The notes under the pieces were generated by a model that ran no database searches, was not told where the DNA came from, and saw only the letters and a program-made list of their open reading frames with translations. The translations under genes were made by a program, and so were the position numbers. From positions 1 to 36,115 of the forward strand of contig JAJSAE010000086.1 of NCBI GenBank assembly GCA_024281315.1: a stretch of DNA of 36,115 nt, given 5' to 3'. This stretch comes from an archaeon (lineage in GTDB: Archaea; Thermoplasmatota; Thermoplasmata; JAJSAE01). How positions within the stretch are numbered: position 1 is the stretch's first letter; each line of letters begins with the position of its first letter. Positions 10,798 through 18,789 of the stretch are shown piece after piece.

Positions 10798-10810
10798 CCT
10801 TTTTTATTTA
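10798..10810 (+). terminator. Oligo-T stretch between pstS and pstC
   Basis: CCTTTTTTTATTT begins 10 bases after the pstS stop, in the only sizeable gap (108 bases) of the pst operon. A partial terminator here would give excess pstS mRNA. No clear second promoter is visible before pstC. Confidence 0.45.
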
Positions 10811-10896
10811 TCGTGACAATATGAAGAAACGCCATTCCTGACCCGAAGTCGTAGAGTCACGCATACAAAACATATTGAAAAAAAGGAGGACATGAC

Positions 10897-11823
10897 ATGA
10901 AAATCAGAAAGCCTGACCTTTTTCAGATAATCACATACCCTGCAGTCATAATCGTATTCGCTATCTTCATCTCTATGCTAATTACCTTCCTGATTAAGTC
11001 CCTGCCCGCATTCGACATGTACGGCTTCAACCTCTACGCAAAAAATGTATGGATAGCTGCAGAGAACCCAGATAATGAAAAATATGGCATTTTGGCCGCA
11101 ATATGGGGGAGCATATACACATCCATCATAGCTGTGGGGGTGGCCCTTCCTCTTTCGATAGGTTACTCGATATTCGTTGTCGATTACGCTCCGAAAAAAG
11201 TCAAGAATGTGCTGATAATACTTTCGGATGTTATGGCTGGACTCCCCACCATAATATACGGGGTGTGGGCGGTCTTCTTCCTTGTACCGGCACTGAAAGA
11301 TAACATCATGACCCCTCTTTACGATACTTTTTCCTTCATACCTCTGTTCTCCGAGCCGTCCATATCCGGGTTCAGCATAATGTCGGCAGGCATACTGCTC
11401 AGCATAATGGTGGCTCCCTTTGCATCGGCAATAATAAGGGAATCATACCAGATGATACCGTTTAAATACAAGGAGGCGGCGTTCTCTCTGGGTCTTACGA
11501 GGTATGAGACCACAAAACTCCTGTTCGGATACATCAAACCTGCGGTCTATTCCGGCATGATTCTCGCATTCGGAAGGGCCATCGGAGAGACCGTTGCCGT
11601 GAGCCTGGTGGTTGGAAACGCATTCAATCTCACAGCCAATATGCTTGCCCCAGGCTACACCATATCTTCGCTCATAGCAAATCAATTTGGAAACGCATTC
11701 ATATACGGACACATGACATCCGTGCTGTATGCCTCCGGACTATTCCTTTTTGTAATAGGTCTTGGCGTCAATCTTCTTGGAATCTATAAGTTAAGGAGGT
11801 GGAGGAAAAATGTCGAAATTTGA
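10897..11823 (+). CDS. pstC: Phosphate ABC transporter permease PstC
   Basis: One of the two membrane subunits of the phosphate importer, 308 residues with about six transmembrane helices (first at about 8-33). The cytoplasmic EAA-type loop is visible as YKEAAFSLGLTRYETTKLL around 190-208, followed by GRAIGETVAVSLV, both typical of PstC/PstA. The ribosome site AAAGGAGG precedes the ATG at 10897; an ATG five bases earlier is in a frame that stops at once. It overlaps pstA by 14 bases. Confidence 0.94.
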   Translation: MKIRKPDLFQIITYPAVIIVFAIFISMLITFLIKSLPAFDMYGFNLYAKNVWIAAENPDNEKYGILAAIWGSIYTSIIAVGVALPLSIGYSIFVVDYAPKKVKNVLIILSDVMAGLPTIIYGVWAVFFLVPALKDNIMTPLYDTFSFIPLFSEPSISGFSIMSAGILLSIMVAPFASAIIRESYQMIPFKYKEAAFSLGLTRYETTKLLFGYIKPAVYSGMILAFGRAIGETVAVSLVVGNAFNLTANMLAPGYTISSLIANQFGNAFIYGHMTSVLYASGLFLFVIGLGVNLLGIYKLRRWRKNVEI

Positions 11824-12643
11824 TATCCGAAAAATAAAGGAAAAGTTGTTCCTCGTTACCGTAGCAGCCCTAGCCATCCTTGCTGTTTTCCCCCTCTTTC
11901 ATATAGTGTTCACCGTGTTTTACGAGGGAATCAGCACAATAATGGCGACTGGCCCCACTTTTATAACGGGAACCCTCGGCGAGGGGGGGATCGGCCCTGC
12001 AATTGTGGGAACCCTTATGCTCACACTGCTCTCATCCATCATCGGCATCCCGATAGCTCTGGCAGTTGGAATATATGCATACGAGTATCCGAACAGCAGA
12101 ATCGGAAAGATTACGACAACGCTTCTCCAGATAATGCTGGAGTTCCCAACAATACTGGTTGGCCTGTTTGTAATGCAACTGATTGTCATCCCTATGGGAA
12201 GCTACTCCGTTATTGCAGGAGCCTTGGCACTGGCAATAATCATGATGCCGTATGTTGCAGTCTATACCGCAGAATCGATGTCCCAGATACCTTTCACATT
12301 CAGAGAAGCGGCCTTCGGTCTCGGCGTTAACAGGGCCAAATCCGTTTTCATGATAATAGCGCCCATCGCAAAAAGAGGGATACTCACAGGACTTCTGATT
12401 TCCACCGCCAAAGTTGCTGGAGAAACTGCGCCCCTGCTGTTCACGGCGGGCGGCCTTTATCAATCCTATCCTCACTCATTTACACAGCCAGTCGGTTCCA
12501 TATCCCTCCTGATATACACCCTTGTCCAGAGCCCGAGCATTGCGGACCATCAGATGGCCTGGGGTGCGGCCTTGGTGCTGATGGTTATATTTCTGGCAGT
12601 CTTCATCCCCATAAGAATGAGCCTTAAGGAGGTAAAACTATGA
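11810..12643 (+). CDS. pstA: Phosphate ABC transporter permease PstA
   Basis: The second membrane subunit of the phosphate importer, 277 residues, six predicted transmembrane helices. The EAA loop reads [19 protein letters not shown] (about 165-183) and the following segment [16 protein letters not shown] is characteristic of PstA. The strong ribosome site AAGGAGGTGG lies in the end of pstC. It overlaps pstB by 4 bases (ATGA), showing translational coupling. Confidence 0.94.
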   Translation: MSKFDIRKIKEKLFLVTVAALAILAVFPLFHIVFTVFYEGISTIMATGPTFITGTLGEGGIGPAIVGTLMLTLLSSIIGIPIALAVGIYAYEYPNSRIGKITTTLLQIMLEFPTILVGLFVMQLIVIPMGSYSVIAGALALAIIMMPYVAVYTAESMSQIPFTFREAAFGLGVNRAKSVFMIIAPIAKRGILTGLLISTAKVAGETAPLLFTAGGLYQSYPHSFTQPVGSISLLIYTLVQSPSIADHQMAWGAALVLMVIFLAVFIPIRMSLKEVKL

Positions 12644-13410
12644 AATCTTTGGAATATGCCATAGAAACGAGGAGACTGAACATATCATACGGAGACAACA
12701 GAGTGATTAAGGATGTGGATATGAAAATACCGAAAAAAACTGTGTTTGCCCTTATGGGGCCTAGCGGATGCGGAAAATCCACCATGCTTCGTGCTTTTAA
12801 CAGAATACTGGAACTCAACAAGGATGCAAAGGTAAGCGGAGAGATAAGGCTCTTCGGAGAGAACATATACGCGCCTGGGGTGGACCCCACCGAAGTGAGA
12901 AAAGAAACCGGAATGGTCTTCCAGTACCCGAACCCATTTCCTCACCTGACAGTCTTCGAGAATGTTGCAATAGGCCTGAAATTGAACAAACTCGTAAAGA
13001 GCAGAGATGAGCTGGAGGACAGGATTCACTGGGCTCTCGAAAAGGCCGCCCTGCTGGATGAGGTTAGGGACAGACTGAAGAATTACCCCTCGGAATTGAG
13101 CGGAGGACAGAAGCAGAGGCTTGTGATAGCCAGAGCTCTTGCCATGAAACCGAAGATCCTTCTCATGGACGAGCCCACGGCAAATATAGACCCAATCGGA
13201 ACGAGAAAGATAGAGGAACTGCTCTTCGAACTGAAAAAGGATTACACAATAGTTCTGGTCACACACTCCCCGCCTCAGGCTGCCAGAGTAAGCGATCATG
13301 TCGGATTTCTATACCTTGGAGACCTCATAGAAGTGGGCAAGACCGGAAAGATATTCGAAAGCCCCGGATCGGAACTTACCGAAAAATACCTTACGGGAGA
13401 ACTTATTTAA
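12640..13410 (+). CDS. pstB: Phosphate ABC transporter ATPase PstB
   Basis: The ATPase that drives phosphate import, 256 residues. Walker A is GPSGCGKST at 40-48, the Q-loop is [10 protein letters not shown] near 93-102, the signature is LSGGQKQRL near 153, Walker B is [13 protein letters not shown] near 173-185, and the switch His is in VTHSP. All are intact and the length is normal for the family. Its start overlaps the pstA stop; the ribosome site is AAGGAGGT. phoU follows after 9 bases. Confidence 0.97.
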   Translation: MKSLEYAIETRRLNISYGDNRVIKDVDMKIPKKTVFALMGPSGCGKSTMLRAFNRILELNKDAKVSGEIRLFGENIYAPGVDPTEVRKETGMVFQYPNPFPHLTVFENVAIGLKLNKLVKSRDELEDRIHWALEKAALLDEVRDRLKNYPSELSGGQKQRLVIARALAMKPKILLMDEPTANIDPIGTRKIEELLFELKKDYTIVLVTHSPPQAARVSDHVGFLYLGDLIEVGKTGKIFESPGSELTEKYLTGELI

Positions 13411-13419
13411 GGTGATAAC

Positions 13420-14070
13420 ATGAGCGAAAAATTTCACAGAAAACTGAGCGATTTAAAGGAAGAGGTCATGGAGATGGGAGAACTGGCATCCGGTATGCTG
13501 AGTGATTCCATAACGGCCCTCAAGAACCAAGACATTGAGCTGGCAGACTCCGTAATCTCCAAAAAGAATAAACTGGCGGAGATGGATGAGGACATTGAGG
13601 AAAAGGCGCTTACATTCATAGCACTGTATCAGCCCATGGCCAGAGACATGAGAACAATAGGCTGCATACTGAAGATAATAACCTATCTGGCCAGAATCGG
13701 CAGGTACGGAAAGGACATTGCCATGACGGTGAAAGAGCTGGCAGGAGAGAAGCACATCGGAAAGCTGGTGGAAATCCCCTATATGGCCGAGAAGGCCGAG
13801 GAGATGATTCGGGATGCGCTCCGCGCCTTTGAGAACGAAACCGCCATAGATGCGGAGGCTTTCATAAGCAGGGACGACGAACTGGACAGCCTCAGATATT
13901 CCATATTTCGAGAATGCCTCACATACATGATGGAGGACCCGCAGAAAATAACCCGCTGTTCGCATTACATAATGATAGCCAGATACCTCGAAAGATGCGG
14001 GGACCACGCGTGCAAGATGGCCGAAAAGATTAACTACATGGTAACCGGTAAAAGGATGGAGATAAAATGA
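13420..14070 (+). CDS. phoU: Phosphate transport accessory protein PhoU
   Basis: A 216-residue protein made of two PhoU three-helix bundles (about 5-105 and 115-205). Family motifs include RDMRTIGCILKII in the first bundle and ARYLERCGDHACKMAEKI in the second. PhoU tunes Pst activity and phosphate signalling at the membrane. The start ATG at 13420 follows the ribosome site AAGGTGAT. It overlaps arsC by 4 bases. Unlike the divergent 331-residue paralogue, it has no DNA-binding domain. Confidence 0.93.
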   Translation: MSEKFHRKLSDLKEEVMEMGELASGMLSDSITALKNQDIELADSVISKKNKLAEMDEDIEEKALTFIALYQPMARDMRTIGCILKIITYLARIGRYGKDIAMTVKELAGEKHIGKLVEIPYMAEKAEEMIRDALRAFENETAIDAEAFISRDDELDSLRYSIFRECLTYMMEDPQKITRCSHYIMIARYLERCGDHACKMAEKINYMVTGKRMEIK

Positions 14071-14558
14071 AAAAAGTTCTGTTCATATGCACTCACAACT
14101 CTGCGCGGTCCCAGATGGCCGAAGCCTTCCTGAATCACATGTACGGCGACAGATATACGGCGGAGAGCGCGGGAACAGTTGCCACGCAGGTGAACCCGTA
14201 CGCAATAGCGGTCATGGAGGAACTGGGAATATCGATGAAAGGCCACAGGTCCAAAAGCATCGAGGAGTTCAGGGGCAGAACCTTTGATGTGGTGGTTACG
14301 GTCTGCGACAGCGCAAGGGAAGCGTGTCCCTTCTTTCCCGGAAAGGTTGTAATCCACAGGAGTTTTGATGACCCCTCCTCCTATCATGTGAAGAGAGGAA
14401 AAAACACGATAAGGGACGGGCCGGACACGGAAAAACTTGCGGTATTCAGAAGGGTGAGGGATGAGATAAAAGAGTGGATAGAAGAGGAATTTGGCCGAAG
14501 AGACATTGAGCAGACGGCCCCCTCCCTTAACCTGAACCGAAAAAGCGTGGTGGATTGA
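14067..14558 (+). CDS. arsC: Arsenate reductase of the low-molecular-weight phosphatase fold
   Basis: A 163-residue protein of the ArsC/low-molecular-weight tyrosine phosphatase fold. The P-loop is CTHNSAR (Cys8 to Arg14). A second Cys pair, Cys80 and Cys87 in VTVCDSAREACPFFPG, matches the redox pair of thioredoxin-linked arsenate reductases, and the acid loop DDPSS is present. This cysteine set favours arsenate reductase over a plain phosphatase. Its ATG overlaps the phoU stop, so it is the last gene of the pst operon. That fits a role in handling arsenate that enters through the phosphate transporter (inference). No ArsB/Acr3 exporter is in the window. Confidence 0.85.
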   Translation: MKKVLFICTHNSARSQMAEAFLNHMYGDRYTAESAGTVATQVNPYAIAVMEELGISMKGHRSKSIEEFRGRTFDVVVTVCDSAREACPFFPGKVVIHRSFDDPSSYHVKRGKNTIRDGPDTEKLAVFRRVRDEIKEWIEEEFGRRDIEQTAPSLNLNRKSVVD

Positions 14559-14577
14559 GTCGTTTCATTCACCAGCA

Positions 14578-14591
14578 TTTTTTCTCTATTT
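14578..14591 (+). terminator. Oligo-T terminator of the pst operon
   Basis: The run TTTTTTCTCTATTT starts about 20 bases after the arsC stop, with no hairpin, as in many archaeal terminators. It separates the phosphate and iron operons. Confidence 0.45.
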
Positions 14592-14687
14592 GTGCCCGAA
14601 TCACCCGTTTATTCTTCATTTCGTTCTAGGAAGTACCAATAGGACCCTCTCCGTTCCACTTAAAATTACGGCTGTAATAAGGGGAAA

Positions 14688-14697
14688 ACTTTAAGTA
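14688..14697 (+). promoter_or_regulatory. TATA box of the feo (iron) operon
   Basis: ACTTTAAGTA is placed so that transcription would start near 14716, inside the paired metal-regulator boxes. A second weak TATA-like stretch lies at 14657-14668. Confidence 0.5.
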
Positions 14698-14698
14698 G

Positions 14699-14733
14699 TT
14701 TTAGGCATCCCTAATAGTTAGGCACGCCTAAAA
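14699..14733 (+). promoter_or_regulatory. Two tandem DtxR-type iron boxes before the feo operon
   Basis: Two 14-base palindromes with the same arms sit 17 bases apart: TTAGGCATCCCTAA (14701-14714) and TTAGGCACGCCTAA (14718-14731). The outer arms extend the whole to a 35-base symmetric unit running from TTTTAGGC to GCCTAAAA. The half-site TTAGG/CCTAA matches known DtxR/IdeR/MDR1-type boxes. The unit lies directly after the TATA box and covers the predicted start site. Repression by iron-loaded regulator would block the promoter. Confidence 0.85.
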
Positions 14734-14742
14734 GGTGATTAG

Positions 14743-15348
14743 ATGGATGTGAAAAAAACGATAGACATAAGAGGAAAAAGCGTTCAGGAAAGACAGCAGA
14801 CGGCGAAAATAGAGAGTATGACCCTCAGGCCCGGAGAAGTGATAGAGATAATAGCGGATGACGAAAGGATGCCCGCGGTCACTCCGAAGATGGCACAGGC
14901 AATCGGAACAATAGAGGCCATCAATGTGGAAAAAAAGGAGGACGGACTTTATCACGGATACTTCAGAAGAATAGAACTCCTTTCCCTACCTGATGTGGAA
15001 CAAGACGAGACGGTGGAGATTGCAAGAGTTGACGGAGGAGCGCATATCATGACTGAAGCCAGGGAGCTCGGCCTCACGCCCGGCCTCAGGGTGGTGCTGC
15101 GGAAGAAAACAGTTAGCCATGTGCACAGCGGGCCGCTCATTCTGAAGGTCGGGGGAGAGGAAATCCTCATGCCAAGAGGAATAGCGGAGAAAATATGGGT
15201 GGGAGCAGGAAGGCTTCTTGATATGGAGGGCTGCGAAAAAGGAGTAATAACCTCTCTTAAAGACCTTAATAAAGAGATGAAGGAGGGCTTTCGGGAGCTG
15301 GGGCTGAGGGAAGGAGTTGATGTTCATATCAAAGGACATGATACGTAA
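14743..15348 (+). CDS. TusA-like + FeoA-domain protein, N-terminal part before an in-frame TAA
   Basis: A 201-residue reading frame. Residues 1-75 resemble the TusA/SirA fold (IDIRGKSVQERQQ, LRPGEVIEIIADD) but lack the CPxP active Cys. Residues 88-160 are a complete FeoA (SH3-like) domain ending MPRGIAEKIWV. Residues 167-201 begin a second FeoA domain that stops abruptly at TAA (15346-15348). The same frame stays open after the stop and completes the second FeoA domain (EIGGNNFVLGDGESAKILV), then a third. The gene is thus a 312-residue TusA-FeoA-FeoA-FeoA protein broken by one codon. Start ATG 14743 follows AAGGTGAT. FeoA domains bind FeoB or act as regulator SH3-like tails; the role of a triple version is unknown. 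Confidence 0.75.
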   Translation: MDVKKTIDIRGKSVQERQQTAKIESMTLRPGEVIEIIADDERMPAVTPKMAQAIGTIEAINVEKKEDGLYHGYFRRIELLSLPDVEQDETVEIARVDGGAHIMTEARELGLTPGLRVVLRKKTVSHVHSGPLILKVGGEEILMPRGIAEKIWVGAGRLLDMEGCEKGVITSLKDLNKEMKEGFRELGLREGVDVHIKGHDT

Positions 15349-15420
15349 AAAACATATACTTTTGAGATAGGCGGAAATAATTTTGTCCTCGGAGATGGGG
15401 AATCGGCAAAGATTCTGGTT

Positions 15421-15681
15421 TTGCAGGAAGGGAAGACAATGCAGGCAAACTTCCTCGAAGGCGAAGGGATTGTGAAAAAGATAATGGACGGCACGGAGCT
15501 CTTTGAGAGAATGGGGGAACAGGGCATTCTGGGGGCGAAAATCGAAAGAGTCTCTCTGGAAGAGAAGAAGAGCCACAAAGATACCGGACACTTCATAACT
15601 CTCGAAGTCAAGGGCGAGTCGGTACTCCTCGGAAAGGGTCTGGCGGAAAAAATATGGGTAAGAAAGGTAAGGGGGGAATAG
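15421..15681 (+). CDS. C-terminal FeoA domain part of the split TusA-polyFeoA gene
   Basis: This is the continuation, in the same frame, of the gene that starts at 14743. Coding resemblance begins right after the TAA at 15346-15348: the end of the second FeoA domain is encoded at 15349-15420. This part adds a third FeoA domain (GEGIVKKIMDGTELFERMG to GKGLAEKIWV). The listed start is a TTG; an ATG at 15439 is also possible, but neither has a convincing ribosome site. I think it is not an independent gene but the remainder of an interrupted one, unless the TAA is read through or is a sequence error. It ends in TAG. Confidence 0.55.
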   Translation: MQEGKTMQANFLEGEGIVKKIMDGTELFERMGEQGILGAKIERVSLEEKKSHKDTGHFITLEVKGESVLLGKGLAEKIWVRKVRGE

Positions 15682-15682
15682 A

Positions 15683-15766
15683 GTGAAACTGAAAGACGAG
15701 TCGGTTGTGGTTTCGATATTCCCCGGACTGATATCCTCGGCCCCTCTACTGACAAGAAAGAGGTAA
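15683..15766 (+). CDS. Possible 27-residue small protein between FeoA genes
   Basis: A GTG-started frame begins 1 base after the previous stop, following a G-rich stretch, and encodes a short peptide beginning MKLKDESVVVSIFPG and ending LLTRKR. It fills the otherwise empty 94 bases before feoA. No family is recognised. It may be chance. Confidence 0.2.
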   Translation: MKLKDESVVVSIFPGLISSAPLLTRKR

Positions 15767-15775
15767 GGTGATGAA

Positions 15776-16006
15776 ATGACACGGTTGGCAGAACTGAAAA
15801 GCGGAAAAAAAGCGAGAATTGTCCATATGGGTGTTAAAGGCCCTGCCGGACAGAGATATAGAGAAATGGGTATGATTTGCGGGGAGAAGGTTGAGATTGT
15901 CAGAGTCGCTCCCCTGGGAGATCCCATGGAAATAGAGGTCAAAGGCTACAACCTTTCCCTGAGAAAGGAAGAGGCCGAACTGATAATCGTAGAGGTGATG
16001 AAATGA
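15776..16006 (+). CDS. feoA: Ferrous iron transport protein FeoA
   Basis: A 76-residue single FeoA domain (SH3-like barrel) with the family pattern: LAELKSGKKARIVHM, a G-x-x-x-RYREMGM helix, and MEIEVKGYNLSLRKEEAELI at the end. It is a cytoplasmic partner of FeoB. The ribosome site AAGGTGAT lies just before the ATG, and its stop overlaps the feoB start by 4 bases. Confidence 0.92.
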   Translation: MTRLAELKSGKKARIVHMGVKGPAGQRYREMGMICGEKVEIVRVAPLGDPMEIEVKGYNLSLRKEEAELIIVEVMK

Positions 16007-18021
16007 AAGAGACGACAAAGGTAGCGCTCGCGGGAAACCCGAATGTCGGCAAAACCGTCATTTTCAACGAACTCACCGGCTCGAAGCAGCATGTGGGAAA
16101 CTGGCCGGGAGTTACCGTAGAGAAAAAGGTTGGAAATTTCTCACACAAGGACGAGGAAATCGAAGTGGTGGATCTTCCCGGCACATACAGTTTGAGCCCG
16201 TATTCGATAGATGAAAGGATTGCTCGGGACTATATAATAGAGGAAAAACCAGATGCCGTGGTCAACATAGTCGATGCCTCCAATATCGAAAGAAACCTCT
16301 ACCTTACCTTACAACTCCTTGAAGCAGGAGCCAATGTGGTGGTTGCCCTCAACATGATGGACGAAGCACAGAAGAAGGGGATGAAGATCGATGTGAAAAA
16401 ACTCTCGGAGATTTTGAAGGCCCCTGTAATCCCAATGGTCGGCATCAAAGGTGAAGGCGTGAAGGAGTTAAAGAATGCGATATATGAGGAAGTGAAGCAT
16501 CGCAGAGAGCACAGACATATGAGCATGGGGTATGGAAGGGAACTCGAAAAAGGAATAATATCTCTTGAGGAAGAGATGGCACGCTGCCCTGCGCTCAAAA
16601 AATACAGACACCGCTGGCTTGCCATAAAAATCCTCGAAGGTGACGCGGAGGCTATTAAAAAGGTCAGTGAAGCAGGGTGCGATGACCTGATTAAAGAGGC
16701 GAAAAGACTGAGAAAACAGTTCGGTCGGAAACTGGACGAAGACATGGAAACATACTTTGCGGACAAGCGGTATGAATTCGTGGACGATATACTCGGCGTT
16801 GTTCTCATAAAGGGGAAGAAGCTCTGGTCGTTCAGTGACATGCTAGATAAAGTTCTCACCCATAAAGTCTTCGGGATACCCATATTTCTCGCCATGATGT
16901 GGGCTGCTTTTCAGTTCACATTCTCCGTTGCGGTGCCGTTTATGGATGCGATAGACCTCTTCTTCGGATGGCTCGGGGACATTGCCAGAGTCTCTATAAC
17001 AAACCCGGCAATCCAATCCCTTGTTGCCGACGGAATAATCGGCGGCCTCGGAAGCGTCCTGATATTCCTGCCGAACATATTCCTCCTGTTCTTTGTACTG
17101 TCTCTCATGGAAGATTCGGGGTATCTTGCAAGAGCGGCCTTCGTTATGGATAAAGCTATGTATAGAATAGGGCTGCAGGGCAAATCATTTGTTCCCATGC
17201 TTCTTGGCTTCGGCTGCAATGTGCCGGCCATAATGGCCACGAGAACCATTGAGGACAGAAAAGAGAGATTAATAACCATCCTTGTGAATCCCCTGATGTC
17301 CTGCTCGGCCCGCCTCCCCGTATATATTCTCTTTGCAGGAGCTTTTTTCATCGGTGCGGAGGGTAGTGTCATATTCTCCATGTATCTGATGGGGATTCTG
17401 CTTGCGGTTCTCATGGCCCTTCTTCTGAGAAAGGTCTTTTTCAAGGGGAAACCGTCGCCGCTTATTATGGAGATGCCCCCTTACAGGATGCCGACTTTCA
17501 AGAGCAGCGCAATACACATGTGGGAAAAAGGCAGCATGTTCCTGAAAAAGGCGGGAAGCATAATCTTTCTCGGAGTGGTTATAATATGGTTCCTCTCGAC
17601 CTACCCAGGAGGGCCGGGCTCCGATATTGAAACCTCCTATGTGGCGGCAATCGGCCGTTGGGTCCAGCCGATATTTGCGCCGCTCGGATGGGACTGGAAG
17701 GCTGCAATCGCCCTGGTCTTCGGTTTCGTTGCCAAGGAAATAGTTGTCGGAGCATACGGCACCTTCTACGGGATATCGGATGCGGATGAAGGAAGTACAA
17801 GCCTGAGAAGCGAGTTACACGGTGCATTCACGCCGGTGAGCGCGTATGCATACATGGCATTCGTGCTGATATATGTGCCGTGTCTGGCGACGATAGGTGT
17901 GATTAAATCAGAGACGGGCTCATGGAAATGGACCCTCTTCGCAGTGGCCTATATGATGGGGCTGGCCTATCTTGTGGCACTTGTGATAACTGTTGTGGGC
18001 CATCTTCTGGGATTTGCATGA
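16003..18021 (+). CDS. feoB: Ferrous iron transporter FeoB
   Basis: The main Fe2+ importer, 672 residues, in the usual range for the family. N-terminal GTPase: G1 GNPNVGKT at 11-18, G3 DLPG near 58, G4 NMMD near 117. A helical GDI-like region follows (about 170-270), then the polytopic membrane part with two Gate regions. Conserved FeoB motifs are visible, including LGFGCNVPAIMATRTIEDRKER, its repeat-half SCSARLPVYILFAGAF, and AKEIVVGAYGT near the end. It shares ATGA with feoA and is followed after 9 bases by a small membrane protein gene. Confidence 0.96.
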   Translation: MKETTKVALAGNPNVGKTVIFNELTGSKQHVGNWPGVTVEKKVGNFSHKDEEIEVVDLPGTYSLSPYSIDERIARDYIIEEKPDAVVNIVDASNIERNLYLTLQLLEAGANVVVALNMMDEAQKKGMKIDVKKLSEILKAPVIPMVGIKGEGVKELKNAIYEEVKHRREHRHMSMGYGRELEKGIISLEEEMARCPALKKYRHRWLAIKILEGDAEAIKKVSEAGCDDLIKEAKRLRKQFGRKLDEDMETYFADKRYEFVDDILGVVLIKGKKLWSFSDMLDKVLTHKVFGIPIFLAMMWAAFQFTFSVAVPFMDAIDLFFGWLGDIARVSITNPAIQSLVADGIIGGLGSVLIFLPNIFLLFFVLSLMEDSGYLARAAFVMDKAMYRIGLQGKSFVPMLLGFGCNVPAIMATRTIEDRKERLITILVNPLMSCSARLPVYILFAGAFFIGAEGSVIFSMYLMGILLAVLMALLLRKVFFKGKPSPLIMEMPPYRMPTFKSSAIHMWEKGSMFLKKAGSIIFLGVVIIWFLSTYPGGPGSDIETSYVAAIGRWVQPIFAPLGWDWKAAIALVFGFVAKEIVVGAYGTFYGISDADEGSTSLRSELHGAFTPVSAYAYMAFVLIYVPCLATIGVIKSETGSWKWTLFAVAYMMGLAYLVALVITVVGHLLGFA

Positions 18022-18030
18022 GGTGATAAA

Positions 18031-18456
18031 ATGAGTGAAAAAATAAGACTAATCGGGATATACTCCGCAATAATCGGAAGCATATACATCCTTTACGGAA
18101 TGTTGGAGATAATTGCATGGGCCGCAGGGGAACTGAGGTTCCCTCTTTCTCCGAGTCCGGACATATTCGCAGGTTTTATTCTCGTGGTGATTGGCTCCAT
18201 CCTGCTATACCGGGTGAGAGACCTTCTGAGCATGAGATACGAGGGGCTTTCGTTCTTTTTCGTCGCCCTTATTCTCTCGGCAATCATCGGAATAATGTAT
18301 CTGCTGATAATGGGAGCGGACCTTCTCGACGCAACAATAATCGGAGAGCCATGGGCATTCGACTCTGCGGCATACAATCTGCCTGCCATAGTGCTCTTTA
18401 TCCTCCTGCTCCCGGGCTGGCTGATAATCAGAAAGAGAGAGGAGTTCGGTGAGTAA
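18031..18456 (+). CDS. Small four-helix membrane protein in the feo operon
   Basis: A 141-residue protein with four predicted transmembrane helices (about 8-30, 45-62, 72-95 and 115-133) and a charged C-terminus (RKREEFGE). No family is recognised. It has the ribosome site GAGGTGAT, 9 bases after feoB, and its stop codon directly abuts the FeoC-like gene. Tight placement between feoB and feoC suggests a FeoB accessory or stabilising subunit (inference only). Confidence 0.75.
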   Translation: MSEKIRLIGIYSAIIGSIYILYGMLEIIAWAAGELRFPLSPSPDIFAGFILVVIGSILLYRVRDLLSMRYEGLSFFFVALILSAIIGIMYLLIMGADLLDATIIGEPWAFDSAAYNLPAIVLFILLLPGWLIIRKREEFGE

Positions 18457-18723
18457 ATGCTCAGGGAAATAAAGGAAGAACTGAATAAAGGCCCTACCAG
18501 CACGGAAGGGATCTCCGCAGCCCTGGGAGTTTCCGCCGAGAGGATTGAAGATGCTCTCAGATTGTTAATCAACATGGGAGCAATCGAAGAAGTTCCATTG
18601 GTGGAGTGCGGAGTGGAAAAAAGCGTTGCCTGTCTGTTCTGTCCGCTGGCAAAATCCTGTGGAAAAACAGGTATAAAAACATACCGGCTGACATCCACGG
18701 CATTACCCCACAAAAACAATTAA
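18457..18723 (+). CDS. feoC: FeoC-like winged-helix protein with four cysteines
   Basis: An 88-residue protein. Residues 1-50 form a winged-helix type domain (GPTSTEGISAALGVSAERI, then ALRLLINMGAIEEV). After it comes a cysteine cluster spaced C-x7-C-x2-C-x5-C within ECGVEKSVACLFCPLAKSC. FeoC proteins combine a winged helix with a similar Cys loop that binds an oxygen-sensitive Fe-S cluster and controls FeoB. Location as the last gene of the feo operon agrees. The ATG directly follows the previous stop codon. I assign it by fold, cysteines and context, so the symbol is likely but not certain. Confidence 0.75.
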   Translation: MLREIKEELNKGPTSTEGISAALGVSAERIEDALRLLINMGAIEEVPLVECGVEKSVACLFCPLAKSCGKTGIKTYRLTSTALPHKNN

Positions 18724-18746
18724 GGCCGTTACGGCCTATTTTTTAT
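18723..18746. terminator. Hairpin terminator between feoC and the PQQ-type gene
   Basis: A perfect stem AGGCCG-TTA-CGGCCT followed by ATTTTTTATT lies immediately after the feoC stop. It sits between convergent genes and may end transcription of the feo operon; the hairpin itself would also form in the opposing transcript. Confidence 0.7.
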
Positions 18747-18789
18747 TCCCATAAGAAAACGGAAAGAAAGATAAAAAGGGGAAATGGTT

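Noticed and set aside
14986-15942. Long minus-strand frame (318 codons) across the feo region
   Set aside because: It is the mirror of clear FeoA-domain coding on the plus strand and has no recognisable domain or promoter.
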